Shown here in pieces: positions 7,393-17,046 of a stretch of 64,000 nt of DNA. This DNA comes from Bactericera cockerelli (lineage: Eukaryota; Arthropoda; Insecta; Hemiptera; Triozidae): NCBI GenBank assembly GCA_024516035.1, contig CM044966.1:4162565-4226564 (forward strand), written 5' to 3'. The translations under genes and the position numbers were made by a program. Every line of letters begins with the position of its first letter. The first letter of the stretch is position 1. The notes under the pieces were generated by a model. It was not told the DNA's origin, searched no databases, and saw only the letters and a program-made list of their open reading frames with translations.

Positions 7393-7686
7393 GTTTCAGA
7401 GTATTGAAAGTACAAAATTTAACCGGGGAACGAAAGAGGACACGGAAAATAAAATAAATAAATCCCAACAATAATATTCTGTTCCATATTTTGGCCTTTA
7501 ATAGGTGGAAATCTCAGAAAGTAGATCGAAAGTGGAAAGCGTTGATTTTTTATCGTCAAATGTAGACGGTGGTGTTAACAACATTCGAGGATGAAGGGTG
7601 ACAATAATTGGCACTAAACTTATCTGACAGGAGCCATGAGAGAATTCCTACAAAGGAAAAATAAAAATGTCCATTAGAGAAGCTAT

Positions 7687-7688
<2 letters not shown>
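7393..7688. other. Unassigned stretch
   Basis: No gene or repeat recognised; AT-rich with several stops in every frame. Confidence 0.4.
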
Positions 7689-7742
<54 letters not shown>

Positions 7743-7992
7743 TGGGGTTTAACGTCGCTTTCAACTGCCATGGTCATATCACGACGGGGGTTTTACCCTC
7801 CATTCGCAGGAAACTCACAAACTGCTACTCACATTGACCTCACCCAGCCTGAGTGGGGCCGGGAAAAGCCAGCGTCACGAGAATTAGAATTTGAATGGTC
7901 ACCCATCCAAGTCTTAAACCTCGCTGGATGTCGCTTAACTTCGGTGTTCTGAAGGGAACCGGTGTATTCAACATGCATTGACGCTGGCGAAG
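7689..7992. repeat. Poly-T tract plus SINE-body repeat
   Basis: About 50 T residues (7689-7739) precede a repeat of about 255 bases starting AGTGGGGTTTAACGTCGC. It is nearly identical to the one nested at 41757-42000. Weaker copies lie at 36165-36980. The block with CCTCACCCAGCCTGAGTGGG is also found in SINE-G bodies, so this is probably a SINE 3' body inserted with its tail. Confidence 0.65.
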
Positions 7993-8124
7993 CTATGTTC
8001 TTTTTTAATGTGAGCTTGTTTCCCCGCACTTTCTTATGGCTTTTATTATTTTGTTTTTTAAGTACTTTTTTACGACCAAGCTCTCGGCGCTAATGTACAT
8101 CCATGTTTGTATTGACGGTGTATT
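7993..8124. other. Unassigned spacer
   Basis: No feature seen between the SINE body and the (GA)n tract. Confidence 0.4.
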
Positions 8125-8211
8125 GGCTATCGTGAGAGGAGAGAGAGAGAGATGGAGAGAGAAGAGAGAGAGAAGGGATGGATGGGAGAGAGAGAGAGGA
8201 GAGAGAGAGAG

Positions 8212-8245
<34 letters not shown>

Positions 8246-8314
8246 AGAGAGGAAAGGGGAGGGAGAGGAGAGCAAGGAGATGAAAGAGAGAGAGAGAGGG
8301 AGAGAAAGGGAAGA

Positions 8315-8345
<31 letters not shown>

Positions 8346-8435
8346 GGAGAGAGAGAGAGAGAGAGGAAAGAAAAAGAGAGAGAAAAGAAAAAGAGAGGGA
8401 ATACAAAAAGAGAGAAAGAAAAATTGGAGAGTGAT
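8125..8435. repeat. (GA)n microsatellite
   Basis: About 310 bases of GAGA with scattered interruptions (GGAA, AAAG). Long ORFs on both strands here encode only Arg/Glu or Ser/Leu runs and are spurious. Confidence 0.95.
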
Positions 8436-8485
8436 AACCAGCCTGGGTTATCACTCTCCATTTCCTGGGTTATCACTCTCCATTT
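8425..8485. repeat. Short hairpin plus third direct copy
   Basis: GGAGAGTGATAACC is followed seven bases later by its complement GGTTATCACTCTCC, and a second copy of that arm follows at about 8467. A perfect 14-base stem with a short loop sits at the boundary of the (GA)n tract. Confidence 0.75.
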
Positions 8486-8586
8486 TTTCTTTAGCGGGTA
8501 CGGTTCCCAGCGAGTGGAGGGTATAACTCCCTTCGTGACCAACCAATATCTGGGACCTGTGCAAAAAACTCTCTCACTCTCAAAAC

Positions 8587-8770
8587 GCCAGCCTCCGTTG
8601 CGTGATGGTTGTGACGACTGCCTGTAGTCAAGAGATCCCGAATTCGATTCCCGCTTCGAGCTGTCTTTTCACCATCGCTAGCGTCACGAGAGAGTGTTGA
8701 ATTTGAAAGGTCGCCCTTCCAAGTCCTGACGTCGCTGGACGTGTCTTAACTTCAGTGCCAGAACTAGAAC
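8587..8770 (+). repeat. SINE-G (tRNA-derived), 5' part
   Basis: A tRNA-like head begins GCCTCCGTTGCGTGATGG (A-box like) with a B-box in GAATTCGATTCCCG near 8640. A body with CGTCACGAGAGAG and CGTCGCTGGACG follows. Related copies lie at 9009-9380 (minus) and 31540-31790. Confidence 0.65.
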
Positions 8771-9008
8771 TGCAGTTTTTAGGTGCTATTGAAGCTCGCA
8801 AAAAGGTAAAAGAATTAGTTATTTGTGTTATTATGTCACAATTTTTAGTGGGTAGCATCGACATTACGAGAACCAAGATATAAGATATGTTTTATTGATT
8901 GTTAAATACAAATTAAGTACATGAATCAAATGGGATCTGGGCGGCCTTATAATTCGTTCACCACCCGAGAAAGACAGTTTTTTATTATTATTATTATTAT
9001 AAAACTCT
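8771..9008. other. Unassigned stretch
   Basis: No gene or recognised repeat; ends in (ATT)n that is the tail of the next SINE. Confidence 0.35.
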
Positions 9009-9380
9009 TTATTCTTCTTCTTCTTCTTCTTTTACTCTGTCTTATCCCGCTCAAGCAGGGTCGAAGTTGTTCAACCTCATGGTTGAGGTTGATTGGTTTT
9101 GGCACATTTTTTTTTTACGGCTGGATGCCCTTCCTAACGCCAACGATTCTATTTGATTTAACGTCCTGGATTAGGACGGGGGTTTTACCCTCCATTCGCT
9201 GGGAATCGTACCAGCTACCCACATTAACCTCACCCAGCCTGGGTAGGGCCGGAATTGCCAGCCTCACGTGTTTGGATGGAACAGAATTTTCTTTGAAAAG
9301 TCTGCCCCAGCCGTGAGTTGAACTCGGAAACTCTGGACTACGGGCAGTAGTCACAACCATTACGCCACGGAGGCTGGCTA
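9009..9380 (-). repeat. SINE-G, near full length with (GAA)n tail
   Basis: Read on the minus strand, the head AGCCTCCGTGGCGTAATGG and a B-box-like CGAGTTCAACTC lead into a body of about 300 bases, ending in a (GAA)n tail next to (ATA)n. Head, body and tail in that order indicate a complete tRNA-derived SINE. Confidence 0.75.
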
Positions 9381-9394
9381 AACATAATATGTTT

Positions 9395-9552
9395 AATATA
9401 TGTAATAATAAAATTATACAAACAAATAATGGTAAAAATTAAAATACAAAATTGACAATATTAATATTAACAAGAAAAAATAATTAAAATACATAATGTT
9501 CTAACTAAAGGGCGGTGTTATTGCGTATGGTAATCTCTTCCACCCAACCCTT
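9395..9552 (-). repeat. R-tail repeat copy
   Basis: The minus-strand consensus runs from GGGTTGGGTGGAAGAG through CCGCCCTTTAGTTAG to TACCATTATTTGT. This one of about eight copies in the window lacks the AATAAAGAG end. It is probably the 3' end of a LINE or SINE. Confidence 0.65.
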
Positions 9553-9848
9553 TTTATATGTATGTTTATATTAATAAAGGGTTTATATGAATGTGTTAAT
9601 CTCAAGAACACAGAACCATTCTAAATATTTGAACCACCGACCTATAGGTCACAATTCCGCCCATTGAACCATCAAGCTGCGGAGATTTTAAAAAGTTCGT
9701 TTGGAAAACTTAATTGCATCTTAATACTGTCAAAAAGGAGTGTTCAAGAAATTAAGTAAATTGAATTTCTAAACTCCTTAAGAGTTGAAAAGAACTATTA
9801 CGTTTAATTTGATTACAACTTTTGCTGTTCATTAAAAAAAAGTCCTTG
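9553..9848. repeat. Decayed tRNA-like SINE head (minus) in unassigned DNA
   Basis: At about 9630-9690 the minus strand reads like a SINE-F head (AGCTTGATGGTTCAATGGGC and GGTCGGTGGTTCAAAT). The rest holds nothing recognisable. Confidence 0.45.
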
Positions 9849-9990
9849 CGGAGAGAGAGAGAGAGAGAGAGAGATATAGAGAGGGAGAAAGAAAGAGAGA
9901 GAAAGAGAGACAAAGAAAGAGAAAGAGAGAGATAGAGAACAAGAAAGAGAAAGAGAGAGAGATAAAGAGAAAGAGAAAGAGAGAGAGTAA
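9849..9990. repeat. (GA)n microsatellite
   Basis: About 140 bases of GAGA with AAAG interruptions, matching 20687-20825 in copy 2. Confidence 0.95.
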
Positions 9991-10004
9991 ATAGCGAGAG
10001 AGAA

Positions 10005-10110
10005 ATGTAAGAGATTCCAGAGGTCGTTAGTTCGAAACCCAACTGGGACATGATAATTTATACTCCCATTTGGGATTTTTACCATATAATAGCACCTAGT
10101 CCGCAATGCA
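10005..10110 (+). repeat. SINE-A fragment
   Basis: A B-box region (GGTCGTTAGTTCGAAACCC) and the post-head word ACATGATAATTTATACTCCC match SINE-A. The 5' half of the tRNA-like head has been replaced by the (GA)n tract. Confidence 0.65.
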
Positions 10111-10187
10111 AGGAGATTGAGATTCTCACAGTAGCCACAGGGGTACTGTGACCGCGGACCCTATTTTGAGAAACGCTGAACTAGATA

Positions 10188-10945
10188 TTAGGATAATATT
10201 TTAACGAATACGAGTATAATTTAAATACTTGAATCTATGCTCACAAATATATACTTTCGTATAATGTTTTTAATTTTCCTTGAAGAAACATACCATTAAA
10301 ATGTTAATGCTTATTTATAATTATGTACTACTGTACTTGTATGTATGTGTTTGAGTTTAAGACGCTTTGTGTGTGTGAGAGAGAGTACTTGTGTGTGTGT
10401 ATGTGTGTGTGTGTGGGGGTGTGTAGGGGTGTGTGTGTGTGTGTGTGAGAGAGAGAGTAATTGTGTGTATGTAAAGTGAAAGGTCAGGTACTGATTCTAC
10501 TAGAGCATAATAGGATAATATTTTAACGAATATAATTTAAATACTTGAATCTATGCTCACAAATATGTACTTTTGTATAATTTTAGTTAATTTTCCTTGA
10601 AGAAACATACCATTAACACATTCAGCGCCACGTGTACAGTATAGTGTACACGAGTGTTTTCTACAGTGGACCGCGTGTACACTATGCTGAAATATATATA
10701 TCTGGTGACTTTTTATGGCTGTTTGTGTACCTACCTCTTTTTTCACACAAAATAAGTTTGTCCACTGAACCATATTACCAAAAAAACCCTTGGCGCTGAA
10801 TGTGTTAAAATGTCAATGCCTATTTTTATGTATGTGGTGTGTGTGTGTGCATGTTTGTGTGAGAGAGAGAGAAAAAGAGAGAGAGAGTACTTGGTTGTAT
10901 GTAAAGTTAAAGGTCAGGTACTGATTCTATCGCGTGTCGTTAGAA
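10188..10945. repeat. Tandem duplication of a ~320-base unit
   Basis: Units 10188-10507 and 10508-10945 share GGATAATATTTTAACGAAT, CTTGAAGAAACATACCATTAA and AAAGGTCAGGTACTGATTCTA in the same order. Each holds a (GT)n/(GA)n stretch. The second unit also contains a MITE inserted at the TTAA that is still empty in unit 1. Confidence 0.85.
10617..10804. mobile_element. piggyBac-like MITE, 188 bases, TTAA duplication
   Basis: Terminal inverted repeats CACATTCAGCGCCA lie at both ends, flanked by TTAA at 10613-10616 and 10805-10808. The inside holds palindromic GTGTACAC-rich sequence. The parallel unit reads CATACCATTAAAATG with no element, which is the empty site. The TTAA target is diagnostic of piggyBac-type transposition. 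Confidence 0.85.
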
Positions 10946-11080
10946 GTTATAACAAGGGCTGAGAGCGTTTGATGTGAAATGTTCATTAGCGTCGAGTGGT
11001 TTTATAATGAGAACTAGTGGCATACTCATGCTTCGCTACAAATAAATGTGTTTCTTTGTGTTATTATATAAAAAAAGTTA

Positions 11081-11218
11081 TCATATTTGTGTTCATCACT
11101 GTCGTGATATCACAACTACTCAAACTCGCTTTACTAAATCTACGCTGAAACCGGGACTTGAACCACCGACCTCCAGGTTACAAGTCCGCCGCCTTATCGA
11201 TTAAGCTACTGAGGTCAG
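11081..11218 (-). repeat. SINE-F (tRNA-derived)
   Basis: On the minus strand it reads CTCAGTAGCTTAATCGATAA (A-box) and GGTGGTTCAAGTCCCGG (B-box), then GTAGTTGTGATATCACGACA and a short 3' end with AACACAAATATGA. About 135 bases, with many copies in the window. Confidence 0.8.
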
Positions 11219-11280
11219 TTTGTGTTCTTATATCACAGTATGTTGGATGTTGGGTAACGCAGAATTATGTGTAACAATAA

Positions 11281-11333
11281 GAAGGTTTGGGTGGAAGAGA
11301 TTGTCATAGGCGATAACCCCGCCCTTTAGGACA
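11281..11333 (+). repeat. R-tail repeat, left part
   Basis: GGTTTGGGTGGAAGAG to CCGCCCTTTAGGACAT. It continues after the mariner at 12251-12372, so the mariner split this copy. Confidence 0.7.
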
Positions 11334-11335
11334 TA

Positions 11336-12250
11336 CGAGGTTTGGCTATTAAGTTCGTAGACGCGAGCCGCCACGCAAAAGCTGTCCATGCTAGGAAAAT
11401 ATGATAAACATATTTAGACAGCTTCAAGTCTTGTGTTTTCATTGATAGCTGTCACATGTCTGTACTGTAATTAGTTCTGTTGTGTACAGCCCGACGCGCA
11501 AGACACCTTTTTTAATTTTGCCGGAATTATGATTGATACAAACGTTGAGCAACGAGTGATTTTCGAATTTTACGTAAAACATGCTGGTGAAACATTTTCT
11601 TTGTTAAAGACAGTGTACCAGGAGTCATGTTTGAAAAGATCAACGCTTTATAAGTTGTTTAAACGGTTTCAAGATGGTCAGGAAGATGTTGAGGACGATC
11701 CACGTCCTGGTCGCCCCAAAGCTCAAAAACTGACGAAAACATTGAAAAAATTGGTGTTAGGATTAGTTCTGACCGTAGATTAACTCTTAGATTAATGGCT
11801 GATTCACTTAAGATTAATAAAGAATGTGTGAGACAAATTTTGCACGAAAATTTCAACATGACAAAAGTTTGCGCAAAAATGGTGCCATGCGCCAGCCCAC
11901 AGTGCCTTCTCCGTGAAGACGTTCCTGGCCAAGTACAACACCCTGTGTTGGAACACCCTCCTTACTTACCCGACCTGGCCTCGTGCGACTTTTACTTATT
12001 CCCAAAAATCAATCTGCCCTGAAAGGTACCAGATTTGACAGCGTAGATGCCGTTAAGAAAAAACCGGCAAAAGTCTTGAAAGGCCTCACACAAAATGACC
12101 TCCACCACTGTATCGATCAATGGAAAATTTGCTTAGAACGTTGTAGGGATAGAGGAGGGGAGTACATTGAAGGGGATAACTACTAAAGTTGGGTAAGTTA
12201 AACCACATCGTTTTATGGGAAGAATCTACGAACTTAATAGCCAAACCTCG
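11336..12250 (+). mobile_element. Mariner-like transposon, internally deleted
   Basis: Inverted repeats CGAGGTTTGGCTATTAAGTT (26 bases, perfect) end at TA duplications (11334-11335 and 12251-12252). The element is 915 bases, shorter than a complete mariner of about 1.3 kb. The same position in copy 2 (near 22150) is uninterrupted GGACATATTTATATA, so both filled and empty sites are present. Confidence 0.92.
11529..12186 (+). pseudogene. Mariner transposase remnant, three frames
   Basis: The N-terminal helix-turn-helix part (IFEFYVKHAGETFSLLK to DDPRPGRPK) is read from the ATG at 11529. The frame then shifts near 11730, and a second frame carries RLMADSLKINKECVRQIL and the family signature HPPYLPDLASCDFYLFPK (near 11950-12010). 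A third frame holds the usual C-terminus (FDSVDAVKKK to GEYIEGDNY, stop near 12186). The middle of the catalytic domain, roughly from after KVCAKMVP to before the PDL motif, is missing. With two frameshifts and this deletion it cannot make an active enzyme. It is a SETMAR-type mariner (DD34D group); subfamily not determined. Confidence 0.88.
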
Positions 12251-12372
12251 TATTTATATATTTTGTTTACTTTTTCCCTGCTTATATTTATAGAGTCAAT
12301 TTTGTATTTTAATTTTTACCATCATTTGTTTGTATATAATATAATTATGTTTTTCTAATAAAGAGTTCAATA
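12251..12372 (+). repeat. R-tail repeat, right part
   Basis: Continues from the mariner insertion to CTAATAAAGAGTT. The AATAAAGAG end occurs in most copies. Confidence 0.7.
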
Positions 12373-12474
12373 GTTATAATAATATCGAATAATTATAGAT
12401 AATTTTCGTATTTTTAAAATCCCCATATCTTATTTTGCCTGTAATTCCGCCCCTGGTCGCTGATCACAATAAAG

Positions 12475-12730
12475 CAGCTTATCATTTTTCCTCACGAGGT
12501 ATGAGTCTTTCTACTCTGTACTTGGGGTTCACTCGTACCTCATGAGGAAAAATGAGTAGCAACTTGTATGAGTAACGACCAGTGGTGGCATTATTAGAGG
12601 AAAAAGAAATTAATGTAATAGGTAATAGAACAATTCGAAAAGTAAAGGAGGCTCTTAGGAATGCGGCGCTATCCAAAAAAATTGTGAAGAGGCCTTGTGC
12701 TTCACCACAAATAAAATCATACATAATACT
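12475..12730 (+). repeat. SINE-C body
   Basis: Matches the body of SINE-C at 54320-54545: TACTCTGTACTTGG, CCTCATGAGGAAAAATGAG, GTATGAGTAACGACCAGTGG, GAAGAGGCCTTGTGCTTCAC. The tRNA-like head is missing. An extra inverted CCTCACGAGGTATGAG at the left may be a second truncated copy. Confidence 0.7.
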
Positions 12731-13137
12731 CTGCTATCATTTACAGAGAAACACATCAGTATGAGTATATACTCAATTTTTATGCTCAAATAATTAAAGA
12801 GGTGCTTTGTTAAACTGTTGGCATAATGAGACTACCTGTCTTGCGCTGACAGTCTAAATAAAGCACTAACAGAAAAGTGAGACGTTGTACTAGATGTACA
12901 TGAATATCAGAACATACCTGGACAGCTCATTCGAGCTTATTGGCTCTCATCAGCAGGTAATAGTTCTGATTATTCATGCCAATAACTAACCTCTCTATTT
13001 TAAACAGTATAAACAGAAAAGTAAGAAAAAAAAACATCACATGATAAGTTTTGAGAAAAAAGGAATATTAGTGAGCATTTTTTTACATCCACCATTTTCA
13101 ATCCTTCCTCGGTTTTGCTTAACATTCTCTTTCTCAC
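12731..13137. other. Unassigned stretch shared by both large copies
   Basis: No ORF or family recognised. It contains CAGCTCATTCGAGCTTATTGG and ATCAGCAGGTAATAG, present in both copies of the large duplication. Confidence 0.4.
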
Positions 13138-13250
13138 CGACCTCGGTAGGTCGGTGGTTCAAGTCCCGGTTTCAACGTGGATTTAGTAAAGCGATTTTGG
13201 GACTTGGGTAGTTGTGATATCACGAAAGTGATTGACACAAACATCAAAAA
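13138..13250 (+). repeat. SINE-F, 5'-truncated
   Basis: Begins in the anticodon region (GACCTCGGTAGGTCGG), retains the B-box GGTTCAAGTCCCGG and the 3' body with TAGTTGTGATATCACGAAAG. Confidence 0.75.
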
Positions 13251-13299
13251 TGATTATAGTGACATTGTTTTTCTTTCTCATCCTATTTTTGACATGATT

Positions 13300-13825
13300 T
13301 TTATCCCTTTCTTTTTCTCCTTGTATCTCTTTCTCTTCTCTCTCTCCTCTTTCTGTTTCTACTCTTTCCTTCCCCTTTTCTCTATCTCTCTCGGTTTCCC
13401 TCGAAATCTATTTTTCCCCCTCTCTGTCTTTGTGTGTTTCTCTTTTTTATCTTCTCTCTTTTTCTACTCTTTTTTTCCCTTCCTCTATGTCATCTATCTC
13501 CTTGCTCTCTCCTGTCTATCTCTCTCTCTCTCTCTCTTTTTCTCTTTCCCCCTTTCTCTCTCTCTCCCTTTTCTCTTTCCCTCTTTCTCTTTCTCTCTCG
13601 ACCCCTTTCTAATTCTCTCGCTCTCTCTTTTTCGTTATCTTCCTCTCTCTCTCCCTCGCTCTCTCTTTCTCTATCTCTCTCTCTCTTTTTCTACCTCGCA
13701 TTTTCTCTCTCTCGCCCTCTTTCTATCTCGCATTCTCTCTCCCTCTACTCTTCCACCCCATCGGTCTTATCAATCACTTTATTTTCTTACCAGAAAAAAA
13801 AAAAAAAAAAAAAAAAAATAGAAAT
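13300..13825. repeat. (CT)n microsatellite ending in poly-A
   Basis: About 450 bases of CTCT with TTTC and CCCT interruptions, then about 24 A residues at 13795-13818. Ser/Leu/Phe ORFs here are artefacts of the repeat. Confidence 0.95.
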
Positions 13826-14737
13826 TTCCGGAGGTGTGTTCCCGGTAGTTATTTATTCAACTGTTCCCAAACTACGGTCATGTGTCCTTTCTTTTGGGTT
13901 TCAACATAAATTATGAAAATATATTTACAGGATGATTCCGTTAAGTGGCGACAAAAAAAATGGCGAATTCTACACAACAAGGTACGTTAAAATGTCAATT
14001 ATTTTTTTTTTCTTTTTTAACTTCTTGAGGCCAAATTTACCGCACGTGTTGTGATTTTTTTAGTATTTGTTTAATTTTTCTTCAATCGACGAAAAAACCC
14101 AGGAGCATCAAAAATCTTGTAGCCAGAAATACATGTAGGATGTAGGGCCATACCTTTTAAAACCGCATTTTCCGAACCAGTGCATAGGCACCGTGCATAA
14201 CATAGCTCTCCGAAATCAGATTAGGTTTTCAGAATACGGGTGGTCGGTTAGCGGGGTGATGGCCAGAAATACATGTAGGCCCATTCCTTTTAAAACCCGC
14301 ATTTTCAGAACACTTGCATAGCACGTGCATAAACATAGCTCTCCGAAATCAGATTAAGTTTTCAGAATATGGGTGGTCGGGGTTAGTGTAGTCAGCGGGG
14401 TAAGTGGGAGAATCTTGCGGACGGGGTAAATACGTTCAGGGGGTAAGTTGGACTCGGGGGGCAACGGAAGTCGCGTGAGTTTTACGTTGGCTGACGAGTG
14501 GGCAGACTTTTGGTTATTCTATTAATAAGCATGGCACGCTACCCTCTCCCTACCATGGGTAGAGTTACGTCATTCTAATTTCCGTGAAGGGGAATCTTAT
14601 TTCCGGACTCTTGATGATAGGGTTTTATCCGTGTAATTTTCTTGTTAATATTAAAAGGCCACCATTACACGCCGTAGTATTTAAATGGATTAGAAATGGG
14701 TGCTGTTTCTTTTTACTAGTATGTTTAGTATATTGTC
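13826..14737. other. Non-coding stretch with an internal ~130-base repeat
   Basis: GCCAGAAATACATGTAGG, CATAGCTCTCCGAAATCAG and GGGTGGTCGG occur twice (14119-14250 and 14260-14385). Copy 2 has only one such unit (23900-24035), so the duplication is specific to copy 1. No gene seen. Confidence 0.6.
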
Positions 14738-15090
14738 TGTCCCGGTAGCTCAGTGGTAAAGGCGGCATCTATGAATCCAGAGGTCGTGGGTTCGAAACCC
14801 AGTCGGGACATGACAAGTTATCCTCCCATGTATTGTAATTGTAAATTACAGCATCGTTTATTGTATTAAATGTTACATACATGAACATAATTAATAATTA
14901 TAATAATGATTAAATGTAAGAATATTACTTATATTCTAATCTACTATGATGCTCACCTACCCACACTAAAGGATACTTCTTTGTGGGATTTTACCACGTA
15001 ATAATATGTTGGCTTACTGCTAGAATTATGGACTTTAAAAGTCTTAATCGGGAAAATATAAATAAGGCCTTATTATTATATTATTTTTGT
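14738..15090 (+). repeat. SINE-A with complete tRNA-like head
   Basis: The head (14738-14810) has TGTCCCG and its complement CGGGACA closing the acceptor stem, an A-box TAGCTCAGTGG and a B-box GGTTCGAAACC. The anticodon arm does not pair, so this is not a working tRNA. The body ends in AAATAAGGCCTTATTATTA. About 150 bases (14830-14985) interrupt the body relative to the copy at 48742. Confidence 0.8.
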
Positions 15091-15282
15091 AACAAATAGA
15101 GCGGCCATGCGCGGAGGGTTTTTTCCGTCAGTTTCATTTTTCTTTTGATAGTGTTAGGTTTTCAAACATTTATTTAGGGTTTAAATGAATGGATGTTAAT
15201 TTTTAACATTTAAACAGCTAAGATAATTATTATAATTCATTTTTAGAAACTGTCAATTTTTGGTCACACAAAGTCAAATGCT
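15091..15282. other. Unassigned spacer
   Basis: AT-rich DNA with no feature, shared with copy 2 (24745-24937). Confidence 0.4.
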
Positions 15283-15540
15283 TGAGCCACCCTTTGAGGG
15301 AACACATTCCATAGTCTTGAACCACTCACTTGACGGTACATATGCCATGATCTTGAACCACTCACTTGACGGTACACATTCCATGGTCTTGAACCACTCA
15401 TTGACGGTACACATGCCATGGTCTTGAACCACTCACTTGACGGTACATATTTCGTTGTCTTGAACCACTCACTTGAGGGAACAGACCTTTTTCTTGAACC
15501 ACTTACTTGACGGAACACATTCCTTGAACCACCCACTAAC
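15283..15540. repeat. 36-base minisatellite, about 7 units
   Basis: Unit of the form CTTGAACCACTCACTTGACG followed by GTACACATTCCATGGT. Since 36 is a multiple of three, frames stay open and give repetitive ORFs. Copy 2 has about 10 units at 24938-25290. Confidence 0.9.
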
Positions 15541-16324
15541 TTATAGGTACAGATTGTTTCTTACTAGAACATGCTTCTACCACGCACCATGTATATGTAT
15601 ATAATTTATTTTAGAAAAAAAACTGGTGCAACAATGTAGCTAGGTGTATTGTATTTTATTTGTCTTACTAAACAATCATTAGCTGCTGATTATAGGTTCC
15701 GTGATAATTATAGCTTAAACAAGAAACCCTTTGTGTTTTTAGGCTTAATGGAAATGTTATTTTTGTACGCCCTTTTGCAAAAGTAGGGCAGTTATAACAT
15801 TTTGCATTATATTTTCTTTTTTAATTGGAGAGAAAGAGCAATAGCGAGGGAGGGAGGAGAAAGATAGAGAAAAAGAAAACATTGAGTTTAAGTGAAAGAG
15901 AAGAGGACGTTAGAGAGAAAGAGAGGGAGTAATGAGATTTTGTGAAATTTGCATATTTTTGTTAAAAAAAAAAAATAATAATAATACAGATGAGGGACAG
16001 TGAAGCCATACGTTTTTTTATTACTAGGTTTTATTTTAATTTGTTTTAACTTCTGTTAATATCTAATGGAAGAATTGTGTCATTCTTGTAAAATTAATTT
16101 TGTTAGTATTATTATAATTTCAATGTTTGGGAAAAGGTAATAATACACATTTTATGATACAGGTATTAAAAAATATATATATTCACAGCAATTTTTATTG
16201 TAGTAGCCATGAAACAGCAGCTATTGTAGACGCTTGGTCTCAACTATAGCTGGCCCATTCCGTAGTATGCCTGTATTCTCCCCTCTGATGGACGAGAAGT
16301 GACACTGTACTGCCCATTTAGGTG
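15541..16324. other. Non-coding stretch shared by both large copies
   Basis: Contains a short purine-rich tract (15820-15930) and AT-rich DNA. No gene seen. Confidence 0.5.
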
Positions 16325-16470
16325 CTGTGTCAACACGAGTGCACCGGAAAGTTTCCCTTACAAATAACCGAATCTAAATTTTGGATAAAATTTTGTGTCG
16401 GCTCTACGGTTTGAACCCAGGACCTTCCGCACAGAAGCGAGAATCTTTCTACTGAGCTAGTTGTGCGCCA
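16325..16470 (-). repeat. SINE-H (tRNA-derived)
   Basis: Minus strand: TGGCGCACAACTAGCTCAGT (A-box), GGTCCTGGGTTCAAACCG (B-box), then a body with AGCCGACACAAAATTTTATC. Same insertion at 27955-28100 in copy 2; a decayed copy is at 45080-45180. Confidence 0.75.
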
Positions 16471-16575
16471 AAATTTTAAAACTTTTGAGAAGGCTCTCAA
16501 AGAGTCAGGAAAAATCAAAGCAGGTACTATAGTATAGTAAACCAGTTGAATAATTTGACAATTTACTCAACTTAA

Positions 16576-17026
16576 CCTTTTGCACTCGAAAGCATGTGAG
16601 AGATGACAAATCGACAAACAAGAAATCTCCTACAACTCGTCGCAAATAAATGTTCGACCTCAGATAAGGTCGATATCATGTCTCACATGACAAGAGTACA
16701 CCGTATATAACGTCGATGTCATGTCTGAGATGACAACACTGCTTTTTGTGTTTAATGATTAATCCCGTTTTTTTGGATTCACTTTTTCAGATATGAATAA
16801 TTTGGCCTAGCTTCACAGACATATTGTCTATGTATAATCAATGGCCAACTTCACCCTGAACATTGTTTTTTTGTAGACAATAGATATTATTCCAAAAACC
16901 ACGACAATCTAATGGAGGTTTGAACTTTCTAACTTTACGAGTTACAGCTGTTTTCATTGTTGTCATGTGAGACATGCCATCGACCTTATCTGGTTTGTTG
17001 AAAATATTGCTGCAGAGTGCTAAAGG
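16576..17026. mobile_element. piggyBac-like MITE, ~450 bases, TTAA duplication
   Basis: Ends CCTTTTGCACTC and GAGTGCTAAAGG are inverted, flanked by TTAA at 16572-16575 and 17027-17030. Inside, GATAAGGTCGAT-x-TCATGTCTCACATGACA (16663) is mirrored by TGTCATGTGAGACATGCCATCG (16962), forming a second hairpin. No coding capacity. Present in both large copies. Confidence 0.78.
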
Positions 17027-17046
17027 TTAAATTATTCTTTCAATTT

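Noticed and set aside
7250..7471. 73-codon minus-strand ORF
   Set aside because: It overlaps the hAT MITE ends and runs across the insertion boundary.
8036..8627. Several ORFs of 130-150 codons on both strands
   Set aside because: They encode only Arg/Glu or Ser/Leu runs and arise from the (GA)n tract.
14738..14810. Possible genuine tRNA gene
   Set aside because: Acceptor stem and B-box are good but the anticodon arm does not pair and a SINE body follows; it is a SINE head.
15283..15540. CRISPR-like array of regularly spaced repeats
   Set aside because: There are no unique spacers; the units are contiguous and this is a eukaryotic minisatellite.
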